A DNA stretch of 63,639 bases, from contig NZ_JAFIQY010000048.1 in NCBI RefSeq assembly GCF_022271435.1, positions 1 through 63,639 of the forward strand, in the 5' to 3' direction. This document shows positions 27,228-37,548 of the stretch, one piece after another. The DNA is from Streptomyces monomycini (GTDB lineage: Bacteria > Actinomycetota > Actinomycetes > Streptomycetales > Streptomycetaceae). The notes under the pieces are model-generated. The model saw only the letters and a program-made list of their open reading frames with translations, had not been told where the DNA came from and did not search any database. How positions within the stretch are numbered: position 1 is the stretch's first letter; each line of letters starts with the position of its first letter. Position numbers and translations under genes: made by a program.

Positions 27228-27328
27228 TATAGCCTCGTCCGGACCGGCACCGGCACGTCCGCGCCCGCCACCCGGCGGTGCCTCGCGTGCCCGTCAGCAC
27301 ACCCGCGCCCAGGAGAGGTTCCCGGACC

Positions 27329-27499
27329 ATGGCCGTTCCCAAGCGGAAGATGTCCCGCAGCAACACCCGCCACCGCCGCGCCCAGTGGAAGGCCCGCACG
27401 CCCGCCCTGGTCCCGGTGACCGTCGACGGCTCCGTCTACCAGGTGCCGCGCCGCCTGGTGAAGGCGTACCGGCTCGGCCTGCTGCGCCCGGAGGACTGA
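27329..27499 (+). CDS. rpmF: 50S ribosomal protein L32, zinc-independent paralogue
   Basis: 56 residues from ATG 27329 with AGGAGAGG upstream; an in-frame start at 27278 is not needed. MAVPKRKMSRSNTRHRRAQW is the L32 N-terminus. The two CxxC pairs of the zinc-binding form are absent: the C-terminal part (VPVTVDGSVYQVPRRL) contains no cysteine. Such C-minus paralogues replace the zinc form during zinc starvation to save metal. It lies 6 nt before the CobW gene in a Zur-type group. Confidence 0.9.
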   Translation: MAVPKRKMSRSNTRHRRAQWKARTPALVPVTVDGSVYQVPRRLVKAYRLGLLRPED

Positions 27500-27505
27500 C
27501 CGCCC

Positions 27506-28776
<1,271 letters not shown>

Positions 28777-28792
<16 letters not shown>

Positions 28793-29172
28793 CCCGACAG
28801 CGCGCCGCCGTGCTGCGCGTACTGGCCGGGTGCCAGGATTTCGTCTCGGCTCAGGAGTTGCACGTACGCCTGGACGCCGCCGGCGTACCCGTCGGCCTGT
28901 CCACCGTCTACCGGGCCCTGCACGCCCTGGAACGGACCGGGCAGCTCGACGTCGTACGGGACGAGGCGGGTGAGCGCCTCTACCGGCCGCGTCCCGCCGA
29001 CGGCCACCGCCATTACCTGATCTGCCGCTGCTGCGGCCGCAGCCGCCCGCTGGACTCCGACGTGGTGGAGCGCTGGGCGGAGCGGGTGGGCGCGGAGAGC
29101 GGCTTCAGCGCCGTCGAGCACACCGTGGAACTCAGCGGCGTCTGCGCCCGCTGCACCGGGGCGCGCCCATAG
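28777..29172 (+). CDS. Fur-family repressor, Zur-like
   Basis: 131 residues. The winged-helix N-terminus LTRQRAAVLRVLAGCQDF then VGLSTVYRALHALERTGQL is the DNA-recognition helix of Fur proteins. Metal sites are GHRHYLICRCCGRSR and VCARCTGARP (structural zinc cysteines). Similarity is closest to actinobacterial Zur. In an operon with a CobW GTPase and zinc-free L32, it probably senses zinc and feeds back on this operon (inference). The genome likely has another Zur gene near the znu transporter. Confidence 0.85.
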
Positions 29173-29295
29173 CGCCGCGAAGCACGGGGCCCCGTGGCCG
29201 TGCGGCCCGTACGGCGATGCGCCCGGCGCCGTACGGCGGGAGACTCGTAAGAGGGGACGCGCATCCATGGCGAGGAAGGAAAGAAGGTGCCTGCC

Positions 29296-29595
29296 ATGAC
29301 AGCCACCACCCACACACCGCACCCGCACCACACCCACGAGCACGGCAGCGGCTGCGGACACGTCGCCGTGCCCCACGACGACCACGTGGACTACGTCCAC
29401 GACGGCCACCTCCACCGCCCGCACGGCGACCACGCCGACGAGTGCGAGCCCGCCGCACACACCGTCCACGAGGGCCACGCTCACGACCACCGCCCCGGCT
29501 GCGGCCACGTCGCCGTACCGCACGGCACCCATGTCGACTTCGTCCACGACGGCCACCGGCACGCCGCGCACGAGGACCACTGGGACGACCACTGA
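29296..29595 (+). CDS. Histidine-rich metal-binding protein with internal duplication
   Basis: 99 residues from ATG 29296 with GGAAAGAAGG upstream (a GTG at 29287 is possible). Over a quarter of residues are histidine. Two copies of a module are visible: GCGHVAVPHDDHVDYVHDGH and GCGHVAVPHGTHVDFVHDGH. No signal peptide, so it is likely a cytosolic zinc or nickel buffer. Its place just after the Zur-type operon fits a zinc store. Confidence 0.8.
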   Translation: MTATTHTPHPHHTHEHGSGCGHVAVPHDDHVDYVHDGHLHRPHGDHADECEPAAHTVHEGHAHDHRPGCGHVAVPHGTHVDFVHDGHRHAAHEDHWDDH

Positions 29596-29710
29596 GGCGC
29601 GGCCCGCCCCGAAGAAAATCCCGCCCCACCGGCAACCCCCGTGGCTCCCGCACGTCGTGACGGGTGAGGGCGCCGTCCGGCGCCGTCCCGCCGACCGTGG
29701 AGCAGCCATC

Positions 29711-30247
29711 GTGAACGACTCCCGCACCTCCGCCTCGTCCTGCCCGCCCGCCACCTCGTACGCGCTGTCCCGCGGCGCCGGGCGCGGGGCCCGCCGCACG
29801 GTACGGAACGCCGTGGCCGCAGGCCTGCTGGTCACCTTCGCCCTGCCCGCGCTCTCCCTGACCGGTACGGCGCACGCCGAAGAGCGGGCCCCGAAGGCGA
29901 GCGCCCCCAGCGCCGCCCCGGAGGAGGGCGGCACCGCCCCGAAGCCGGTCCCCGGAACGAGCACCCCGTCCCCCGCGCGCCCGAGCGCCGAGCCCAGCCG
30001 CGCATCGGCCCCCGCGTCGAGCGCGAGCAAGGCGCCCGGCCCGGCCTCCGGCGCCGCCGAGGCCGCCCGGCCGTCCGACGGCTCCGCCGCGAAGCCTGCC
30101 CCCGCGCCCTCCCACGCCAAGGACGAACTCGCCGAGACCGGCACCTCCACCACCACCAACGTGGCGCTGGGCGCCGGAGCCGCCCTCCTGATCGCCGGGG
30201 GCGGCGGTGCCATGTACGCGGCCCGCCGCCGCAACAGCGCCGCCTGA
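29711..30247 (+). CDS. Secreted LAETG cell-wall-anchored protein (sortase E substrate)
   Basis: 178 residues from GTG 29711. A Sec signal peptide (about 1-55, cleavage near AHA-EE) leads to a Pro/Ala/Ser-rich stalk. The sorting signal follows: LAETG, a hydrophobic helix (VALGAGAALLIAGGGG) and basic AARRRNSAA. LAxTG is the motif of Streptomyces class E sortases, so the protein should be linked to peptidoglycan. The stalk shows no domain, so it may be a spacer or surface coat. Confidence 0.8.
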   Translation: MNDSRTSASSCPPATSYALSRGAGRGARRTVRNAVAAGLLVTFALPALSLTGTAHAEERAPKASAPSAAPEEGGTAPKPVPGTSTPSPARPSAEPSRASAPASSASKAPGPASGAAEAARPSDGSAAKPAPAPSHAKDELAETGTSTTTNVALGAGAALLIAGGGGAMYAARRRNSAA

Positions 30248-30282
30248 GTCACCCCACACCGCTTCCGACGGCCGAGGAACCG

Positions 30283-30975
30283 ATGGAGTTCACCGCCGCC
30301 GCGGCCCTCACCCCGGCACGGCCCGCCGTGCCGGGGCCTTGGCGCGCCCTGCGCCGGCGCCTGCTCGCCCGCACCGCGGCGCGGCAGGACACGTACGGCC
30401 CGGCGCCCGCCCAGCGGGCCGCCGCCCGGACCGGCCCCGCCCCCGCCCGCCTCCCCGGTGACGGCCCGGCCGCCCGTCTCCCCGACGAGAGCCCCAGCAT
30501 CACGGACCTCTACCACGCCCACCGGCTGTCCATGGTGCGGCTGGCGGTGCTGCTGGTGGACGACCGGGCGACCGCCGAGGACGTCGTCCAGGACGCGTTC
30601 GCGGCCCTCTACAAGCGCCACGGCGAGCGCCTCGACGAGGTCGACAACGCCCTCGCGTACCTGCGCACCGCCGTGGTCAACGCGGCCCGCTCGGTCCTGC
30701 GGCGCCGGCGCACGGCCCGCGACTACACACCCCCGCACGAGACGGACGCGCCCTCCGCCGAGGAACGCGTCGTGCTCGACGAGGAACACCGCGAGGTGCT
30801 CGCCGCCCTCGGCCGCCTGACCACCCGCCGCCGCGAGGTCCTCGTCCTGCGGTACTGGGGCGAGCTGACCGAGGCGCAGATCGCGGCCACGCTGGGCATC
30901 AGCCGCGGCGCCGTGAAGTCGATCGCCAGCCGCGCGCTGGACTCCCTGGAGAAGATGCTGGAGGCGCGGCCATGA
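30283..30975 (+). CDS. ECF sigma factor, SigE-family
   Basis: 230 residues with a 70-residue alanine/arginine-rich N-terminus. Region 2 begins SITDLYHAHRLSMVRLAVLL and holds DDRATAEDVVQDAFAALYKR. Region 4 has ALGRLTTRRREVLVLRYWGE then ISRGAVKSIASRALDSL. It directs RNA polymerase to an unknown regulon. The stop overlaps the next gene as ATGA, so the downstream membrane protein probably regulates it. Confidence 0.88.
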   Translation: MEFTAAAALTPARPAVPGPWRALRRRLLARTAARQDTYGPAPAQRAAARTGPAPARLPGDGPAARLPDESPSITDLYHAHRLSMVRLAVLLVDDRATAEDVVQDAFAALYKRHGERLDEVDNALAYLRTAVVNAARSVLRRRRTARDYTPPHETDAPSAEERVVLDEEHREVLAALGRLTTRRREVLVLRYWGELTEAQIAATLGISRGAVKSIASRALDSLEKMLEARP

Positions 30976-31718
30976 CGCAGCACGGACCGGGCTCGGGACC
31001 CGATCACGGCCCGGAATCGGGGCACGGTCACGGCCCGGAATCGGGACCCGGTCACCGACCGCCCCCCGGAACCGATCCCACTTCCGCCCCCACTCCCACC
31101 TTCGCTCCCGTAGACCACCGGCAGCCCGGGCAAACCCTCCCCGTCGAAGCACGGCTGCGCCTCGCCCTCACGGCCCGTGCCGAACAGATCGACCTCCGCG
31201 GCCTGCGGCCCACCGCACCCCCCGGGCCTCATCTGCGCCGCGGCCGGTTCCTGAGCCGGCGGCTGCGGCTGCGGCCCCTCGTCCTGCCGCTGACGGTGGC
31301 GGCCACGGTGGCCGCCGCCGCGGTGGGCTACCTGGTCCTGGCCCCGGACACCCCCGTACCGCCGCGTCCCGCCCCCGCGGCCACGCCCAGCCCCGTACCG
31401 ACCCGTCCGGGACCGACCCGCCCCGCACCGGCCAGTCCCGGACCGGCTGACCCCGTCCCCTCCCCGCCCTCGTCCCCCGACGGCACCGCCGCCTCCGCCC
31501 CTCCGGGGCGGTCCCCCTCGTCCCGTCCCACCGCGCGGCCCGGCACGCCCGTCCCGAGTGCGGCCACCCCCGACCCCGGCGGGAACCCCTCCCCCTCGAA
31601 GGCGCGGCGGCAAGCGTCCGCACCGCCCCCGGCCGGGGCGGACCGTTCGGCGACCGCGGTGCCCAGCGCGCCGCGGTCGGGCCGGGCGGCGGCTCCGAAC
31701 AGCGTGTCCGGCCGCTGA
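30972..31718 (+). CDS. Membrane protein co-transcribed with the ECF sigma factor
   Basis: 248 residues, start fixed by ATGA overlap with the sigma gene. A His/Gly/Pro-rich N-terminus contains a repeated GPESGHGHGPESGPG unit. A short helical segment (RLRLALTARAEQIDLRGL) comes before one membrane helix (about 97-117). A 120-residue Pro/Ser/Thr-rich outer stalk follows. No ZAS-type anti-sigma motif, but gene order and topology fit a regulator of the sigma factor (inference). Confidence 0.7.
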   Translation: MTQHGPGSGPDHGPESGHGHGPESGPGHRPPPGTDPTSAPTPTFAPVDHRQPGQTLPVEARLRLALTARAEQIDLRGLRPTAPPGPHLRRGRFLSRRLRLRPLVLPLTVAATVAAAAVGYLVLAPDTPVPPRPAPAATPSPVPTRPGPTRPAPASPGPADPVPSPPSSPDGTAASAPPGRSPSSRPTARPGTPVPSAATPDPGGNPSPSKARRQASAPPPAGADRSATAVPSAPRSGRAAAPNSVSGR

Positions 31719-32119
31719 GGGGCACGCTTAGCACTCACCCCGGATTCCGGCCGCCCGGCACGACGATCAGTACTCCGATCGTGTCGAATTCCCCCACACC
31801 CCACCCTTCACGGATGTTGCGGAATTCAGCCTTCTTCACGCCCTGCCGCGAGCGCCCGCCCCGCCTGCCGTACCCCGCCGAACGCTCATTTCCAGCCGTC
31901 CTCGGGAGCACGTCGCGCCACTTTTCCCGGGCGGCGGCCGCCTTTCGGCACCGCGGGCGGCCCTTTCCCCACCATGGCCGCGCGGGACGCGCACCCCCTG
32001 CCCGGTGCCGCCCCTGCGCCGCCTCTCCCGTACCCCACTCCGGAATTGCCCCTCTTTGCCGCCTTCGCTCTCCGGCCGCATGGCTGCGCCCGGCACCGGT
32101 GGCCCGGTAGGCTTTCCGT
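31719..32119. other. Intergenic region, no gene found
   Basis: About 400 bp with lower coding potential. Plus- and minus-strand open frames here are arginine/proline-rich with no family features. It presumably holds the terminator of the sigma operon and the promoter of the gene at 32120. Confidence 0.35.
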
Positions 32120-32416
32120 GTGATCTTCAAGCGCATCGGAAATGGGCGGCCGTACCCGGACCACGGCCGGGAAAGCACCCGCCAGTGGGCGGATGTTGCC
32201 CCTCGCCCGGTACGCCTTGACCAGTTGGTGACGACCAAGCAGCAGCTCGACCTGGAGACGCTGCTCGCCGAGGACTCCACCTTCTACGGCGACCTCTTCG
32301 CACACGTCGTGAAGTGGCAGGGCGACCTCTACCTGGAAGACGGGCTGCACCGCGCCGTGCGCGCTGCCCTCCAGCAGCGCCAGGTGCTGCACGCCCGCGT
32401 CCTGGAACTGGGCTGA
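32120..32416 (+). CDS. Conserved actinobacterial protein, usually named VapB-family antitoxin
   Basis: 98 residues from GTG 32120. MIFKRIGNGRPYPDHGRE and the helical C-terminus DGLHRAVRAALQQRQVLHAR are strongly conserved in Streptomyces near upp and tadA, by my recollection. It is often called a VapB-like antitoxin, yet no toxin gene lies beside it here, so a toxin-antitoxin role is doubtful. Cytoplasmic. Confidence 0.75.
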   Translation: MIFKRIGNGRPYPDHGRESTRQWADVAPRPVRLDQLVTTKQQLDLETLLAEDSTFYGDLFAHVVKWQGDLYLEDGLHRAVRAALQQRQVLHARVLELG

Positions 32417-32594
32417 CGTACCCGCCGGGGCCCCCGGCACGCCCGGCCGACGCACGGGACCGCGGGCCCCACCGCCGCCGCCCGACACGGGCCGCCGCCT
32501 GATCGGCGCACGGTATTGGCCCTTTCGGGTGGGCCTCACGACGCGTATTGATCATTTGATAGGCATGGCCCCGGCCCCGCACTACGCTGCGACC

Positions 32595-33251
32595 ATGAGC
32601 ATGCTGACGCCCCCTGGCATGGGCGGTAAGAAGTACCGCATCACGGGCGACAGATATCCGCGGATGCGCCGCCCCCGTCACCGTCGGCGGATCGCCCTGG
32701 CGATCACCGCCGCCGTCTGCGCCCTGGCCCTGGCCGGCTGGGGCACGTTGCAGCTCATCGACGTCTTCGGCGGCCGCGGCGGTACGGCGCAGGCCGCGCA
32801 GGACAAGAAGAAGTGCCCCGACAAGGGCGGCGGCGCGAAGCCGGCCGGCGCCCTTGCCGCCGGTACGGACAAGCCGCTGCCGAAGCCCGCCGACGTCACC
32901 GTCAACGTCTTCAACGCGACCGCGCGCGGCGGACTCGCCAAGACGACCGCGGACGAGCTGAAGAAGCGCGGCTTCAAGGTCGGCAAGGTGGGCAACGCCC
33001 CGCCCGCGTACGACAAGAAGATCAAGGGCACCGGCGTACTGCTGGGCGCGCGGACGACGTCCGAAGGCGCTCAGAAGGTGCTGGGCACGCAGCTCGCCGG
33101 CGCGGAGCCGAAGACCGACACCCGCAAGACGGGCGACGTCGATCTGCTCCTCGGCGACACGTTCAAGGCGCTGGCCGAGCCGGCCGCGGCCCAGAAGGCG
33201 CTCTCCGCGCTGACCACGCCGCCCAGGACGGACCCGCGCTGCCGCAAGTGA
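32595..33251 (+). CDS. LytR C-terminal-domain envelope protein
   Basis: 218 residues from ATG 32595 (an in-frame ATG at 32529 lacks support). A basic N-terminus (RMRRPRHRRRI) and one membrane helix (about 35-55) put the C-terminus outside. VTVNVFNATARGGLAKTTAD then LKKRGFKVGKVGNAP is the LytR_C fold, also seen at the end of LytR-CpsA-Psr proteins but here without the catalytic domain. It likely takes part in wall polymer assembly. Confidence 0.85.
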   Translation: MSMLTPPGMGGKKYRITGDRYPRMRRPRHRRRIALAITAAVCALALAGWGTLQLIDVFGGRGGTAQAAQDKKKCPDKGGGAKPAGALAAGTDKPLPKPADVTVNVFNATARGGLAKTTADELKKRGFKVGKVGNAPPAYDKKIKGTGVLLGARTTSEGAQKVLGTQLAGAEPKTDTRKTGDVDLLLGDTFKALAEPAAAQKALSALTTPPRTDPRCRK

Positions 33252-33397
33252 CCGGCCCGGGCCGAACGCCCGCCCGGGCCGTACGCTCACCGGCTCCCGA
33301 AGACCTGCCTCCGCCAACCCGCCCCCGAAGACCGGCCTCGCGAACGCGTCTCCGCGAACCGGCTCCCTCCGAGAACCGGTCCCTCCGAGAACCGGCC

Positions 33398-34033
33398 TCA
33401 GCCCGCCGTGCCGTACATCCGGTCACCCGCGTCGCCCAGCCCCGGGACGATGTAGCGGTCCGGGTCCAGGCACTCGTCCACGGCCGCCGTGACGACCGTC
33501 ACCGGCGCGCCGGCCAGCTCGCGCTCCATCACCTCGACGCCCTCGGGCGCCGCCAGCAGACAGATCGCGGTGACGTCGTCCGCGCCGCGGTTGATCAGTT
33601 CCCGGATGGCCGCGACCAGCGTGCCGCCGGTGGCCAGCATCGGGTCGACCACGTACACCTGGCGGCCCGAGAGGTCGTCCGGCATCCGCGTGGCGTACGT
33701 GTGGGCCTCGTACGTCTCCTCGTTGCGGACCATGCCCATGAAGCCGACCTCGGCCGTGGGCAGCAGCCGGACCATGCCGTCCAGCATGCCCAGACCGGCG
33801 CGCAGGATCGGCACGACCAGCGGGCGGGGGTGGGACAGCCGCACTCCGGTGGTCGCCGTCACCGGGGTCTCGATGTCGACCTGCTCGGTCCGCACATCGC
33901 GGGTGGCCTCGTACGCGAGCAGGGTGACCAGCTCGTCGGCGAGGCGCCGGAAGGTCGGGGAATCGGTGCGCTTGTCGCGCAGGGTAGTGAGTTTGTGCGC
34001 CACCAGCGGGTGGTCGACGACGTGGATCCGCAT
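33398..34033 (-). CDS. upp: Uracil phosphoribosyltransferase
   Basis: 211 residues, the usual length, from ATG 34033; a longer frame to 34432 is a proline-rich artefact. RLSHPRPLVVPILRAGLGML and the PRPP loop VYVVDPMLATGGT are diagnostic; EDR-like MPDDLSGR and the uracil-binding C-terminus PGLGDAGDRMYGT are present. It makes UMP from uracil and PRPP in pyrimidine salvage. Convergent with the LytR_C gene; the 146-bp gap holds a short GAACCGG-containing tandem repeat. Confidence 0.95.
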   Translation of the reverse strand: MRIHVVDHPLVAHKLTTLRDKRTDSPTFRRLADELVTLLAYEATRDVRTEQVDIETPVTATTGVRLSHPRPLVVPILRAGLGMLDGMVRLLPTAEVGFMGMVRNEETYEAHTYATRMPDDLSGRQVYVVDPMLATGGTLVAAIRELINRGADDVTAICLLAAPEGVEVMERELAGAPVTVVTAAVDECLDPDRYIVPGLGDAGDRMYGTAG

Positions 34034-34201
34034 GACATCGACAGTAGCCGAGGTCACGGGCGCCGGTGCCCGCCCGTCCGCGCCGCACGGCCCGGAAACC
34101 GATTCCGTCCCCGTTGGCATCGAAGCACCGGTCCGGGGGAAAGTGGGCACAAACGCCCGGTACGCGGCACCGGTGCCGGGCACGGACCTCGTCACAAGGC
34201 G

Positions 34202-34675
34202 GTGTACGGCGTGCCCGACGGGAATGGGAGCGGCAACGGAACCGGGGCCGGACGCGCCGGCAGCGACGGGCGCGGCGGTGGAACCGCGAGCCGGCGCCGC
34301 ACCGGCAGGGGCGCCGCCACCAGACCCGTACGACCGTCCCCAGAGCCCCCAGAGCCCCGCGAACCCCGGAAAACCAGGGAAATCCGGGAAACCAGGGAAA
34401 CCCGGGAAACAACGCCCCAAGCCCCGAACCAAGCCCCACCTACGACGTCACCCCCGCCCCCTGAACGACAACCACCCCTACCCCCATCCCCCTCCCCCTC
34501 CCCTCCCGACGACGGCGCCACCGGCGAGGAGAACGACGCGGCGCGCCGACGGCGACGCGCCCAGTTCCTGCGCGATCTCCACGAGGCCAAGGAACTGCGC
34601 GACCGCGTCCAGCCACGCCGCGCCCGGGCGGCACGGATGCGGCAGGCCATGAGAATGCGCACGTTCCGCTGGTAG
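34202..34675 (+). CDS. Small basic protein, hypothetical
   Basis: Up to 157 residues from GTG 34202 (GTG 34211 is also possible). The C-terminal 40 residues (QFLRDLHEAKELRDRVQPRR then RQAMRMRTFRW) are charged and helical and look like a conserved Streptomyces tail. The middle has a TREIRETRETRET repeat and a proline-rich stretch. The start is uncertain; only the C-terminal part is well supported. Confidence 0.45.
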   Translation: MYGVPDGNGSGNGTGAGRAGSDGRGGGTASRRRTGRGAATRPVRPSPEPPEPREPRKTREIRETRETRETTPQAPNQAPPTTSPPPPERQPPLPPSPSPSPPDDGATGEENDAARRRRRAQFLRDLHEAKELRDRVQPRRARAARMRQAMRMRTFRW

Positions 34676-34874
34676 CCGAACGTCACTTTTGCCCCATCAG
34701 AACCTCGCGCCCCACAAGACGTGAGCCACATCTCTCATAACGCCCGCACGACGCAACGCCGAAGACCCCGCGCAATCGCGTTGTTTCTGCCACGATTCCG
34801 ATGGGCGGGGACCTGCGGCGCCGAGGCGCCGCCCCGTCCGGCCCGGCACGCCTATGACCAGTGGGAGAGTCACG

Positions 34875-35417
34875 GTGTACTTCGCCGCACTGCTCGCGCG
34901 CACCGAAGACGGGTGGGAAGCGAGCGACACGGAGCTCGACAATGTGGAGACCCTGACCGATCTGGCCGACCTGGCCCGTGAGGCCGCGGTCGACGACGAC
35001 ACGGTGGTGGCATACATCGAGCAGGAAGGCACGTGGTTCGGCGTCGTCCGCGTGGACGGCGAGGACGATCCACGGATCTTCATCTCGAACGCCGCCGCCG
35101 CTGCCCGCAGCTCGTACGGTGCGATGCTCACCGACGAACTGCTCGGCCGCGACGAGGACGGCACCGACGACCTCGACAGCCTCGACCTGGACGGCACGGA
35201 GGACGGCGAACCCGACCCGGCGGACGGTACGGCCGAGGGCGACGGGACGGCGGCGGCTTCCGGCGCCCCCGCGCCACCGCCGGGACCACTCGGCGACCCG
35301 GGCCTGCTGACCGACCTGGGCATCGGCGACAGGGAGCTGCTCGCGCTCGACACCGACGCGCTGTCCGAGATCGCCGACGCCCTCGGCTGCACGGACGTCC
35401 TGGAGGCCGTGAGGTAA
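34875..35417 (+). CDS. tRNA adenosine deaminase-associated protein
   Basis: 180 residues from GTG 34875 with GGGAGAG upstream; an in-frame ATG at 34854 lacks a ribosome site. VYFAALLARTEDGWEASDTE is the conserved N-terminus of this actinobacterial family encoded next to tadA. The chain is highly acidic with an EDG/DLD-rich middle and a small helical C-terminus (DLGIGDRELLALDTDALSE). Likely a partner of TadA; the biochemical role is unknown. Confidence 0.85.
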   Translation: MYFAALLARTEDGWEASDTELDNVETLTDLADLAREAAVDDDTVVAYIEQEGTWFGVVRVDGEDDPRIFISNAAAAARSSYGAMLTDELLGRDEDGTDDLDSLDLDGTEDGEPDPADGTAEGDGTAAASGAPAPPPGPLGDPGLLTDLGIGDRELLALDTDALSEIADALGCTDVLEAVR

Positions 35418-35441
35418 CCCCCGTCACGGACACTGGGAGGC

Positions 35442-35975
35442 ATGACCGCCTCCTTGCCCGACCCCCTCCACACCCCGGCGCCCGACCCGCTGCGCGATCC
35501 CTGGACCGCGGCGATGCGACGGGCGCTGGACGAGGCTGCCCGTGCCCCCGGGACCGGTGACGTCCCGGTGGGCGCCGTCGTGCTGTCCCCCGACGGCACG
35601 GTCATCGGCACCGGCCGCAACGAACGCGAGGCCACCGGCGACCCCACCGCGCACGCCGAGGTCCTCGCCATCCGCGAGGCGGCCCGCACCCTGCGCGGCA
35701 CCCCCGCCGACGGCGAGCGACCGGCCGGCGACTGGCGGCTGACCGGCTGCACCCTCGTCGTCACCCTGGAACCGTGCACGATGTGCGCGGGCGCCATCGT
35801 CCTGTCCCGCCTGGACCGCGTCGTCTACGGGGCGGCCGACGAGAAGGCGGGCGCCGCCGGCTCCCTCTGGGACGTCGTACGCGACCGCCGCCTCAACCAC
35901 CGCCCCGAAGTGATCACCGACGTCCTGGCCACCCCCTGCGCCGACCTCCTGACCACCTTCTTCCGCTCCCGCTGA
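35442..35975 (+). CDS. tadA: tRNA-specific adenosine deaminase
   Basis: 177 residues, ATG 35442, 24 nt after the previous gene. The zinc-binding deaminase motifs are PTAHAEVLAIREAA (His and catalytic Glu) and TLEPCTMCAGAIVLSRL (PCxxC). It converts adenosine 34 to inosine in tRNA-Arg(ACG). The N-terminal 20 residues are a proline-rich extension. It lies just before tRNA-Ser, a common order in Streptomyces. Confidence 0.95.
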   Translation: MTASLPDPLHTPAPDPLRDPWTAAMRRALDEAARAPGTGDVPVGAVVLSPDGTVIGTGRNEREATGDPTAHAEVLAIREAARTLRGTPADGERPAGDWRLTGCTLVVTLEPCTMCAGAIVLSRLDRVVYGAADEKAGAAGSLWDVVRDRRLNHRPEVITDVLATPCADLLTTFFRSR

Positions 35976-36033
35976 CCCCTGCCGCCGGACGCCGATTTCG
36001 GCGTACGGCCCCCGGTGGGCTAGAGTTCCTCTC

Positions 36034-36120
36034 GGTAGCGTGTCCGAGCGGCCGAAGGAGCGCGCCTCGAAAGCGCGTGAGGGGGCAACCTCTCCGTGGG
36101 TTCAAATCCCACCGCTACCG
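36034..36120 (+). tRNA. tRNA-Ser (anticodon CGA)
   Basis: 87 nt. The acceptor stem GGTAGCG pairs with CGCTACC, followed by discriminator G; CCA is not encoded. The anticodon CGA is at 36068-36070 in the loop CTCGAAA. The long variable arm (GAGGGGGCAACCTCT) is typical of serine tRNAs, and the T-arm is GTGGGTTCAAATCCCAC. Its 3' end is the likely attachment site of the element that follows. Confidence 0.97.
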
Positions 36121-36129
36121 CTCGAAGAG

Positions 36130-36170
36130 AACCGCCCCTGACCTGCGAAAACAGGTCGGGGGCGGTTTTT
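36130..36170 (+). terminator. Rho-independent terminator after tRNA-Ser
   Basis: AACCGCCCCTGACCTG (36130-36145) pairs with CAGGTCGGGGGCGGTT (36152-36167), one G-T pair, a 6-nt loop, then a run of five T (36166-36170). A strong hairpin that ends tRNA transcription before the integrase gene. Confidence 0.9.
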
Positions 36171-36225
36171 CGTTGTGGTTCCGTGCAGCACATTTGCAGC
36201 ACGGGCCCCTCGTACGGTGGTGGAT

Positions 36226-37449
36226 GTGGCTTACATACGGCGCCGCCAGAGTCGTGGCGGCAAGGAAACTTTCAGGGTCATCTGGCGCGAGGACGGCAAG
36301 CGCGACGGCAGGCAAGAGGGCGAAGACTTCGACGACGAGACGTCGGCGGAACGTTTCCGCGACCTCGTCAACGGTCACGGACAGCAATGGCCGACAGGCT
36401 GGACGAAGGGCGTCGGCTTCGCCGACCCGGAGGCGGACAAGGTTCCGGAGGAGGAGATGTTCGGGACCTTCGCCCACCGTTACATCGACCACCTGACCGG
36501 GATCGGGGGGCAGACCCGAGGGAACTACCGAAAGTTCGTGGACAACCACATGCTGCCGTGGTTCCGCGACCTGGCCGTCCGAGGCGATCGCCCCAACACT
36601 CTCAACCGCGACCACATCAGCCAGTGGGTCAACGACCTTGAGGACGGTCGACGTGGCCCCCACCACCAGCCCGGCGTAAAGCGCCGGGCGTATGCGCCCA
36701 AGACGATCAGGAACTACCACGGGCTGCTCTTCGGCATCCTCCAGGCGGCTGTCGACGCCGACAAGCCGCTCCGGGTATCGAATCCCTGTATCCACACGAA
36801 CCTGCCGGAGGACAACCACACGGCAGACGAGGCGACGTTCCTGGAGCGCGAGGAGTACGCGCTCGTCCGTTGCCACCTGGCGGCGGACGTCGTGGACTTG
36901 GTGGACCTTCTCGTAGGCACCGGCCTGCGGTGGGGAGAGATCAGCGCCCTCCAGCCACGTGATCTCACCCTGCACGGCGCCCGTCCCAAACTCCGGGTAC
37001 AGCGAGCTTGGAAGCGCGGGGAGCACGGAAAGTTCCTGGGTGCGCCCAAGACCAAGAAGTCACGCCGGACGATCGTCCTCTCTCCGAGCCAGGTTTCCCT
37101 GCTCAAGAGGAACACCCGCGGCAAGGACACCTCGGACTTCGTCTTCACGGCCCCGGAGGGCAACGCCTGGGACTCAGGTGGTTTCTACACCGCTCGCTGG
37201 AAGCCGGCCATCGCATCTGCTGCCCAAGTCGACGGCCTGACGAAGAAGCCGCGCATCCACGACCTACGCCACACGCACGCCTCCTGGCTGATCGCGCAGA
37301 AGGTCCCGCTGCCCGCGATTCAGGCTCGCCTGGGCCACGAGAGCATCACTACGACCGTGGACCGCTACGGACACCTCCTCGCGATCATGGATGAAGAGAT
37401 CATCGCCGCGGTGGAGTGGGGAATGCAGGATGTGAGGCTGGTCGCCTGA
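36226..37449 (+). CDS. int: Site-specific tyrosine integrase
   Basis: 407 residues from GTG 36226 (in-frame GTGs at 36217 and 36220 are close alternatives). The N-terminal arm-binding and SAM-like core-binding domains are followed by the catalytic domain. GTGLRWGEISAL carries Arg near 235, HDLRHTHASWL the His-x-x-Arg near 344, GHESITTTVDRYGH the second His and the nucleophile Tyr near 380. It recombines attP with the tRNA-Ser attB and, with an excisionase, excises the element. Confidence 0.92.
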   Translation: MAYIRRRQSRGGKETFRVIWREDGKRDGRQEGEDFDDETSAERFRDLVNGHGQQWPTGWTKGVGFADPEADKVPEEEMFGTFAHRYIDHLTGIGGQTRGNYRKFVDNHMLPWFRDLAVRGDRPNTLNRDHISQWVNDLEDGRRGPHHQPGVKRRAYAPKTIRNYHGLLFGILQAAVDADKPLRVSNPCIHTNLPEDNHTADEATFLEREEYALVRCHLAADVVDLVDLLVGTGLRWGEISALQPRDLTLHGARPKLRVQRAWKRGEHGKFLGAPKTKKSRRTIVLSPSQVSLLKRNTRGKDTSDFVFTAPEGNAWDSGGFYTARWKPAIASAAQVDGLTKKPRIHDLRHTHASWLIAQKVPLPAIQARLGHESITTTVDRYGHLLAIMDEEIIAAVEWGMQDVRLVA

Positions 37450-37548
37450 GTTCGCGGCATCCGCGAGGGAGCCTCTCCGACTGGCCAAGCGCAGCACGCG
37501 TCTCTGTTCGTACCATTTACATAGTTTGTCTAGTGAACGGGACGCACT

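Noticed and set aside
32120..32416. Toxin-antitoxin module
   Set aside because: The protein is often labelled VapB-like, but no toxin gene is next to it and the neighbours are housekeeping genes.
37505..37540. ARE-type operator for the butyrolactone-receptor homologue
   Set aside because: The stretch is A/T-rich with a short ACATAGTTTGT palindrome, but does not match the 22-bp ARE consensus well enough to call.
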